A stretch of DNA of 59,457 nucleotides from Deltaproteobacteria bacterium. GTDB taxonomy: Bacteria; Myxococcota_A; UBA796; UBA2385. The translations under genes were made by a program, and so were the position numbers. This document shows positions 54,224-59,457 of the stretch, piece by piece; within the stretch, counting starts at the first letter, position 1; each line of letters starts with the position of its first letter. The notes beneath the pieces are model-generated. The model searched no databases, was not told the DNA's origin, and saw only the letters and a program-made list of their open reading frames with translations. The stretch lies in the NCBI GenBank assembly GCA_018401435.1, contig JAGYJW010000041.1, forward strand, positions 1 through 59,457, given 5' to 3'.

Positions 54224-55458
54224 CCCTTGGCCCGCCGGATCTTGAAGGCCTGGCTGCCTTGGGCCCAGATGGTGCGGGCCAGGGAGGACCAGCCGCCCAG
54301 GTCGGGGTCGGGCTCCTGGCCCTGGCCCATGCGCGCCAGCTGGTTCTCGAACCAGGTGACATCCAGCATGGCGACCTTGTCCACCGCCTTGACCCCGGTG
54401 CTGAGGGGGCGCACGAGGCTGGTGGGGTCGTCGCCGGCCAGCACCTGCTTGGGAAAGTCGGGCTGGATGGCCAGGGTGCGGGCCAGGCCCACCAGGTCGG
54501 CGGCGCCGTCCTGTACGGCGGCCTCCATGCCGGCTGCGGTGCGGAAGCCCCCGGTGACCGCCAGGGGCACCTTCACGCTGGACCGCAGGCCCTCGACAAA
54601 GGACAGGAAGTAGCCCTCGCGCGCCCGGGTGCTGGCCTTCTGCGACCGGCCGGTCATGGCGGGGGCCTCGTAGGTGCCGCCGCTGATCTCCACCAGGTCG
54701 ATGCCGGCCTCGGCCAGGCCCACGATGACCTCGGCGGACTCGGCCTCGCTGAAGCCCCCCTGCTGGAAGTCGGCGGAGTTGATCTTGATGCCCACCCCGA
54801 AGTCGGGCCCCACCTGTCGCCGGATTTCTGCATAGACCTCTCTGCAGAAACGCGCGCGATTGTGCAAGGAGCCGCCCCAGCGGTCGGTGCGGCGGTTGTG
54901 GTGGGGGGAGAGGAATTGGCTGACCAGGTAGCCGTGGGCGCCGTGAATCTGCACGCCGTGGAAGCCCGCGGACTTCATCACCGCGGCGCTGCGGCCGAAG
55001 CGCTCGATGAGGTCCTCGATCTCGGCCTCTTCCAGGGCCCGGGGTACGCCGAAGGCCCGGGCCAGCTCGGGTCCGAAGCCCACGGCAGAGGGCGCCACGG
55101 TGCCCTTGTTCAAGAAGCTGGGGCTCTGCTTGCCCGGGTGGTTGAGTTGGACCCAGATGGCGCCGCCCTCCGAGGCACCGGCCGCCGCCCAGGCTGAGAG
55201 GGCGTCGAGGTCGCGGTCGTCCTCCACCACCACATTGCCGGGCTCGCCCAGGGCCCGCCAGTCGATCATCACGTTGCCGGTGATGCTCAGGCCCACGCCG
55301 CCGCGGGCCCAGCGCCGGTAGAGCACCGGCAAGGCGGCGCTGGGTGCGTGGGTGGGCGTGCCCAGGGTCTCGGACATGGCCGACTTGAGGATGCGGTTGG
55401 GCAGCACCTGCCCATTGGGCAGGGTGAGGGGGCGGGCGAGGGCGACGGGCGGGGACAT
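54220..55458 (-). CDS. NADH:flavin oxidoreductase (old yellow enzyme family)
   Basis: The ATG at 55458 gives 412 residues. It has the OYE-type TIM barrel signs: LPNRILKSAMSETLGTPTHA, AIWVQLNHPGKQSPSFLNKG (substrate-binding loop), GFHGVQIHGAHGYLVSQFLS with HHNRRTDRWGGSLHNRARF, VGIKINSADFQQGGFSEAES, and VTGGFRTAAGMEAAVQDGAA (FMN phosphate). There is no C-terminal FAD/NAD domain, so it is a single-domain reductase of enones or similar electrophiles using NAD(P)H in the cytoplasm. It lies upstream of nothing on its strand but 55 bases from the acyl-CoA ligase stop, and both are transcribed leftward. Confidence 0.92.
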   Translation of the reverse strand: MSPPVALARPLTLPNGQVLPNRILKSAMSETLGTPTHAPSAALPVLYRRWARGGVGLSITGNVMIDWRALGEPGNVVVEDDRDLDALSAWAAAGASEGGAIWVQLNHPGKQSPSFLNKGTVAPSAVGFGPELARAFGVPRALEEAEIEDLIERFGRSAAVMKSAGFHGVQIHGAHGYLVSQFLSPHHNRRTDRWGGSLHNRARFCREVYAEIRRQVGPDFGVGIKINSADFQQGGFSEAESAEVIVGLAEAGIDLVEISGGTYEAPAMTGRSQKASTRAREGYFLSFVEGLRSSVKVPLAVTGGFRTAAGMEAAVQDGAADLVGLARTLAIQPDFPKQVLAGDDPTSLVRPLSTGVKAVDKVAMLDVTWFENQLARMGQGQEPDPDLGGWSSLARTIWAQGSQAFKIRRAKG

Positions 55459-55513
55459 GGGCGGGCCGGGGCGAGGGTCGCGGGCGACTATCCCGACCGC
55501 GCGGGCGGGGGCT

Positions 55514-57310
55514 TCAGCGCGCGTAGAGCCCGGCGATATCCTGGGCATACTTCTCGGCGATGACGTTGCGCTTGAGCTTGAGGGTGGGGGTCAGCTCCCC
55601 CCCCTCCACCGAGAAGTCCGTGGGCAGCACGGCGAAGCGCTTGATGGTCTCGTAGCGGGCGACCTGGTCGTTGCAGGCCGCGTCGATGCGCTGCTGCAGC
55701 CAGGCCAGGAAGGCGGGCTCGCGGCCGAGGGTCGCTACAGTGGGGGCAGCGGAGCCCAGCTCGGCATTCAGGCTGTCCAGGGCCTCGGGGTCCACGGTGA
55801 TCAGGGCCGCGAGGTAGGGCTGCCGGTCGCCCACCACGACCACCTGCCCCACGCCGGGGATGGCCTGGATCAGGGCCTCCATCCGGGCGGGCGCCACATT
55901 CTTGCCGCCTGCGGTGATGAGGATGTCCTTCTTGCGGCCGGTGATGCGCAGGTTGCCCGTCGGGTCCACCGCGCCCAGGTCGCCGGTGTGCAGCCAGCCC
56001 TCGGCGTCAATCAGCTCTGCCGTCAGGTCGGGCTGCCGCAGATAGCCCCGGGTCATGGTGCGGCCCTTGAGCAGGATCTCGCCGTCGGCCGCAATGCTCA
56101 GCTGCACGCCCTCCAGGGGCTCGCCCACGCTGCCAAAGACAGGGCGCCCCAGGTGGGAGCAGGTGGCCACCCCCGTCGTCTCGCTCATGCCATAGGCCTC
56201 GTAGATGATGACCCCCAAGGAGGCGAAGAACTCCAAGGTGCCCAGCCGAATGGGGGCCGCGCCCGTGGCGGCGGCGACCAGCTGGTCCAGGCCCAGGCCG
56301 CGCTTGATCTTGTCGAGTACCAGGGCGTTGGCGATGCGTCGCGACAGGGTGGAGACGGGGCGCCCGCTGGCCTGCTCGGCCCGAAAGGCCGATAGCTCGG
56401 TGGCCAGGGCCCAGGCCGCCAGCTTGCGGCTGAGCGCAGAGCCGCTGCTGAGTCGGGCCTCCAGGGCCGCCTGGAACTTCTCCCAGACCCGCGGCACCCC
56501 CAGGAAGAGGGTGGGGCGCACCTCCACAAGATAATCCTTGAGTTGGGTCATGTTGGGACAGAAGGCGACCTCACCCCCGGAGTGCAGGTGGAAGAAGGCG
56601 GTGAAGATCTGCTCGGCGACGTGGCAGAGGGGCAGGTAGCTGACCACCCGGTAGCCCCCCGGCTGGGCCAGGGGCGGCATGCGGGCCATGATGGCGGCGG
56701 CCACACCCATCATCTGGCCGTGGTCGAGCTGCACGGCCTTGGGCGTGCCCGTGGTGCCCGAGGTGTAGATGAGCAGCGCCGTCTCGGTGTCGGTGAGGGC
56801 GTCGATCCGGGCGTCGAGGGGGGCGTCTCTCGCGGCGCGGCCCTCCTCCATGAGCGTCGAGAGGGAGATCACCCGGGCGTCTGCGTTGGGCAGCTCATCC
56901 ATGGTGACCAGGGTGGTCACGCGGCCCCCGGCGGGCAGACAGCGCAGCAGCTTCTCAAGCTGCTCCTGCTTGTCGCAGATGACCACCCGGGCCTCGCTGT
57001 GGTCCACGATGAAGCGGGTCTGCTCATCGGTGTTGGTGGTGTAGATCGGGGCCGGGATGCCGCGGGCGGCCATGATCCCCAGCTCGCACAGCACCCACTC
57101 GGCGCGGTTGTCGCCCAGCAAGGCCACACACTCGCCCGGCTGGTGGCCCCGCACCATCAAGCCCTTGGCGACGGCCCGCAGGTCGGCGTGGTAGTCCGCC
57201 CAGGTCCAGCTGCGCCACTGCCCGCCGACCTTGGCCCGGAGCGCCTTGGCATCGGGTTTCTCGGCGGCCCAATCGGCGACCCGGTGGACGAGGCTGCGGC
57301 TGGCCTGCAT
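55514..57310 (-). CDS. Long-chain fatty-acid CoA ligase (AMP-forming)
   Basis: The ATG at 57310 gives 598 residues of the FadD15/LACS type. Motifs are LLIYTSGTTGTPKAVQLDHG (P-loop), YLPLCHVAEQIFTAFFHLHS, AAATGAAPIRLGTLEFFASL, IIYEAYGMSETTGVATCSHL, GWLHTGDLGAVDPTGNLRIT (ATP/ribose Asp), RKKDILITAGGKNVAPARME (hinge and catalytic region) and LTPTLKLKRNVIAEKYAQDI with the late Lys. It activates long-chain fatty acids to acyl-CoA at the membrane. It precedes the OYE gene by 55 bases on the same strand, and the two may form a unit for fatty-acid or xenobiotic use. Confidence 0.94.
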   Translation of the reverse strand: MQASRSLVHRVADWAAEKPDAKALRAKVGGQWRSWTWADYHADLRAVAKGLMVRGHQPGECVALLGDNRAEWVLCELGIMAARGIPAPIYTTNTDEQTRFIVDHSEARVVICDKQEQLEKLLRCLPAGGRVTTLVTMDELPNADARVISLSTLMEEGRAARDAPLDARIDALTDTETALLIYTSGTTGTPKAVQLDHGQMMGVAAAIMARMPPLAQPGGYRVVSYLPLCHVAEQIFTAFFHLHSGGEVAFCPNMTQLKDYLVEVRPTLFLGVPRVWEKFQAALEARLSSGSALSRKLAAWALATELSAFRAEQASGRPVSTLSRRIANALVLDKIKRGLGLDQLVAAATGAAPIRLGTLEFFASLGVIIYEAYGMSETTGVATCSHLGRPVFGSVGEPLEGVQLSIAADGEILLKGRTMTRGYLRQPDLTAELIDAEGWLHTGDLGAVDPTGNLRITGRKKDILITAGGKNVAPARMEALIQAIPGVGQVVVVGDRQPYLAALITVDPEALDSLNAELGSAAPTVATLGREPAFLAWLQQRIDAACNDQVARYETIKRFAVLPTDFSVEGGELTPTLKLKRNVIAEKYAQDIAGLYAR

Positions 57311-57414
57311 GGTCGGACTCCACAATACGAAGGGCGCAAACCGCGAAAACCGCAGCATGCGCCCTCATCTTCGATCATGCCGGCGCGCCGTTGGGCGCCC
57401 GCGCCGCAATTTCT

Positions 57415-57636
57415 CTAGCGGTGGGCCATCTGGTCGGGGCCGGAGGCGCCTGCGGTGCCCAGGTCGAGCGCGCACTTGCCGCCAGAGCAGGTCTCGGGAG
57501 CCTCGCCCACGGGCACATCGCCGCCGCTGAAGGGCAGGGTGCTGGTGCCGCCGCCGGTGGGTGCAGAATCGGGGCCAGTGCTGGCGATATCGACGGGACC
57601 AGCGGCATGCTGCCGTGCGGTACGAGACGTGGGCAT
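57415..57636 (-). CDS. 73-residue exported-type microprotein with a CSGGKC loop
   Basis: The ATG at 57636 lies four bases after GGAGG. The peptide (MPTSRTARQHAAGPVDIAST, GPDSAPTGGGTSTLPFSGGD, VPVGEAPETCSGGKCALDLG, TAGASGPDQMAHR) has no signal peptide and is Gly/Ser/Thr/Pro-rich. One CxxxxC pair could form a disulfide loop or be crosslinked. No homologue is known to me. It is divergent from the FHA regulator at 57783 and 104 bases past the acyl-CoA ligase start. The size and composition would suit a modified-peptide precursor or a small secreted peptide, but that is inference. Confidence 0.5.
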   Translation of the reverse strand: MPTSRTARQHAAGPVDIASTGPDSAPTGGGTSTLPFSGGDVPVGEAPETCSGGKCALDLGTAGASGPDQMAHR

Positions 57637-57782
57637 GGGACCTCCAAGGGTGAAGCGGACAGTATCACAGCCGAAGCCCGTCGCCTGTAGCCTTCAGGAT
57701 TTTGACCCTGCGGCCGTTGCGGAGCGCTCCCCGCTTCTGCCCCGGCCCGCAAGGCGCGGGTGCCGCGTCCCCGCAATAGGCT

Positions 57783-58688
57783 GTGGCCATGCTCGCCTTC
57801 GTGCAACTCCGCCTCCCCGATGGCAGCCTCTGCTCGCTCACGCCCGGCGACCTGATCGGCCGGATGGCGTCGGCCGCCCTGGTGCTGGATGATCCGCGGG
57901 TCTCCGAGGCCCACGCCTTGCTGAGCCTGCGGGGCGCCGAGCTGCAGCTGCTGGCCCTGCGGGGCATGTTCGCGGTGAATGGACAGCCCACCGCCAAGAT
58001 CGCCCTGAATGTCGGGCAGGAGCTTGTCTTTGCGGAGGGGCTGGCGCTGACGGTCACCGCCGTGCAGCTGCCCGACGCCCTCGCGGCCCTGGAGGGAGAC
58101 GGCCTGCCCCGGCAGGTCTTGGGGGGCAGCAGCTCCCTGGTGGTGGGTCCCCCGCCCCGCCTGCTGCCGGGTACGGAGCGCGACGCCCAGGCCTGGATCT
58201 GGTCCTCGGGGCCGCGCTGGCGCCTGCGCATCGCCGACGCAGCGCCGCGGGATCTCGCTCCCGGCCAGCGTTTCGAGGTGGGTGGGCGCGCCTTCTGGTT
58301 GACCACCCTGAAGGTCGAGCGCGCCGGAGTGGACGCCACCGAGGCCCAGGGCCGGGTGGGCGAGGCCCTGGAGATGGTCGCGGGCTGGGACACCTTCCAG
58401 ATCGGGCGGGCGGGGCAGCCCCCCGTGGTGATCGGCGGCATCTCCGCGCGGATGCTGAGCATCCTGGCCGAGGTCGAGACGGCGATGTCCTGGGAGGGGC
58501 TGGCCCGGGAGCTGTGGCCCGGCGACGAGGACCGGGACAGCCTGCGGCGCCGTCTGGACGTGGCGGTGTCGCGGCTGCGCACGCGCCTGCGGGCGTCGGG
58601 GCTGCGCACCGACCTGGTGCGGGCCTCGGGTTCGGGCCACCTGGAGCTGCTGCGCTACCCCGGCGATGTGGTCCAGGACCGCAGCTGA
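57783..58688 (+). CDS. FHA-domain protein with C-terminal winged-helix DNA-binding domain
   Basis: Residues ~1-95 form an FHA-like domain (LIGRMASAALVLDDPRVSEA, HALLSLRGAEL, MFAVNG: the G-R...S..H...N-G pattern). The middle region (PRQVLGGSSSLVVGPPPRLL; GQRFEVGGRAFWLTTLKVER) may be a second, divergent FHA. Residues ~215-300 resemble the OmpR/PhoB winged helix (ISARMLSILAEVETAMSWEG, LARELWPGDEDRDSLRRRLD, VAVSRLRTRLRASGL). FHA domains bind phosphothreonine, so a kinase signal can be passed straight to DNA. The stop is immediately followed by the kinase start. GTG 57783 and ATG 57789 are both possible starts. Confidence 0.75.
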   Translation: MAMLAFVQLRLPDGSLCSLTPGDLIGRMASAALVLDDPRVSEAHALLSLRGAELQLLALRGMFAVNGQPTAKIALNVGQELVFAEGLALTVTAVQLPDALAALEGDGLPRQVLGGSSSLVVGPPPRLLPGTERDAQAWIWSSGPRWRLRIADAAPRDLAPGQRFEVGGRAFWLTTLKVERAGVDATEAQGRVGEALEMVAGWDTFQIGRAGQPPVVIGGISARMLSILAEVETAMSWEGLARELWPGDEDRDSLRRRLDVAVSRLRTRLRASGLRTDLVRASGSGHLELLRYPGDVVQDRS

Positions 58689-59457
58689 ATGCACCGTCGC
58701 GACCCCCACGACTCTGCACCCCACCTGTCTGCAGCGGCGGCGACCAGCGCCCCCTCGGCACCCCACAATGCGGCCGAGGTGGCCCCTGCAGAGCGCTACA
58801 TCGATCTGGGACCGATCGGGTCCGGTGGCATGGGCGAGGTGCGCGCGGTCTTCGACGGCAAGCTGGGCCGACAGGTGGCGCGCAAGGCCCCCCGGGTGGG
58901 GGTGGCGGGTGCGGCGGAGCTGCTCGCCCGTGAGGCAGCGGTGACGGCCTCTTTGGAGCATCCCGGCATCGTGCCCGTCTATGATGCCGGGGTGGGGCCC
59001 GACGGTGCGCCCTGGTACACCATGCGGCTGGTGCGGGGCCGCAGCCTGCGGCAGGTGCTCGCCGAGACGCCGGAGCTGCTGGATCGAATGGCCTTGCTGC
59101 GCCTGCTGCTGTCTGCGGTGGAGGCCGTGGCCTATGCCCACGCCCGCGGGGTGGTGCATTGTGACCTGAAGACGACCAACCTGATGTTGGGGGAACACGG
59201 CGAGGTACAGGTGGTGGACTGGGGTCTGGCCGCCTCGGGCCCCGCGGGTCCAGGGGGGGGCACGCCCCTGACGATGGCGCCCGAACAGCAGCGCGGCGAG
59301 GCGCCCACCCCCGCCACCGATGTGTGGGCCATCGGCCTCATCCTGATGGAGCTGCTGACAGGCGCGCCCCTCGAAGGCCCCGCCACCCGCGAGCAGGTGG
59401 CTGCACTGGCGCTGAATGGGGTACCTCTCGCCCTGAGGGCGCTGCTGTTGCGTTGCG
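58689..59457 (+). CDS. Ser/Thr protein kinase (3' end outside window)
   Basis: It begins directly after the FHA gene stop (no gap) and runs off the window. After about 35 variable residues come the kinase motifs: RYIDLGPIGSGGMGEVRAVF (Gly-rich loop), RQVARKAPRVG (ATP Lys), LLAREAAVTASLEHPGIVPV (helix C Glu), GVVHCDLKTTNLML (catalytic loop, HCD instead of HRD), VQVVDWGLAASGP (DWG in place of DFG) and LTMAPEQQRGEAPTPATDVW (APE). The Cys in place of Arg makes it a non-RD kinase, which may not depend on activation-loop phosphorylation. It probably phosphorylates the FHA regulator or its partners. Confidence 0.92.
   Translation, partial: MHRRDPHDSAPHLSAAAATSAPSAPHNAAEVAPAERYIDLGPIGSGGMGEVRAVFDGKLGRQVARKAPRVGVAGAAELLAREAAVTASLEHPGIVPVYDAGVGPDGAPWYTMRLVRGRSLRQVLAETPELLDRMALLRLLLSAVEAVAYAHARGVVHCDLKTTNLMLGEHGEVQVVDWGLAASGPAGPGGGTPLTMAPEQQRGEAPTPATDVWAIGLILMELLTGAPLEGPATREQVAALALNGVPLALRALLLRC

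Overview
The window is 59.5 kb of very GC-rich DNA (roughly 70% by eye) with dense genes on both strands, many 4-base start/stop overlaps (ATGA, GTGA, TTGA) and Shine-Dalgarno motifs such as GGAGG. The gene content suggests a myxobacterium-like (Myxococcota / former Deltaproteobacteria) chromosome. It carries many lipoproteins with low-complexity Asp/Gly/Ser/Thr linkers, a fibro-slime domain protein with a Myxococcus Cys-rich repeat and MopE-type metal-binding repeats, lamin-tail-domain surface proteins, a eukaryotic-type Ser/Thr kinase behind an FHA regulator, and a zinc-ribbon lipoprotein of a type I recall from myxobacteria. No rRNA, tRNA, CRISPR array, phage or plasmid replication gene was seen.

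Layout. 1-9.7 kb: aldo/keto reductase (cut by the window edge), a small membrane protein, an FGE-like lipoprotein, a frameshifted helicase-C3-like protein, a lipoprotein, an OmpA-like lipoprotein, a 3'-5' exonuclease, a futalosine-hydrolase-like nucleosidase, two membrane proteins and an SRPBCC protein. 9.7-15 kb: a sulfatase-fold lipoprotein and a large transglutaminase-elicitor-like protein, both frameshifted. 15-19.2 kb: a fibro-slime/MopE/TSP3 surface protein split by an ISAs1-family element. 19.2-31.2 kb: AsmA-like protein, MopE lipoprotein, TetR regulator, two alpha/beta hydrolases, Rieske lipoprotein, SDR, SRPBCC, M2 peptidase and a flavodoxin-fold reductase. 31.2-40.8 kb: SGNH hydrolase with a DUF5989-like partner, Cys-less glutaredoxin, CXXCH protein, aminotransferase, broken transglutaminase-like protein, outer-membrane protein and a 31-residue microprotein. 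40.8-48.7 kb: PLP decarboxylase, barrel-like protein, lipoprotein, RsgA, DEAD-box helicase, GFA protein, zinc-ribbon lipoprotein and radical SAM/SPASM enzyme. 48.8-54.2 kb: beta-helix/lamin-tail lipoprotein split by a second, intact copy of the same IS, then a second lamin-tail lipoprotein. 54.2-59.5 kb: OYE-family reductase, acyl-CoA ligase, a 73-residue Cys-containing microprotein, FHA/winged-helix regulator and a Ser/Thr kinase (cut by the window edge).

Two points govern interpretation. First, at least a dozen genes carry 1-2 base frameshifts whose corrected ends fit perfect start/stop overlaps, and one (rsgA) has a compensating pair. Much of this looks like consensus error rather than gene decay. 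The two IS copies give an internal ruler: copy 1 is 14 bases shorter than copy 2, yet their first 200 or so bases match. Second, both IS copies have intact 10-bp target duplications and lie inverted about 32 kb apart, each inside a cell-surface protein gene.

Functionally the window is mostly cell-envelope proteins (lipoproteins, surface adhesin-like proteins, outer-membrane proteins), lipid and thioester metabolism (acyl-CoA ligase, SRPBCC, hydrolases) and signalling (FHA/kinase). The best candidate for an undescribed system is the radical SAM/SPASM enzyme facing a zinc-ribbon lipoprotein at 47.2-48.7 kb. The short Cys-containing peptide next to the FHA/kinase pair is second.
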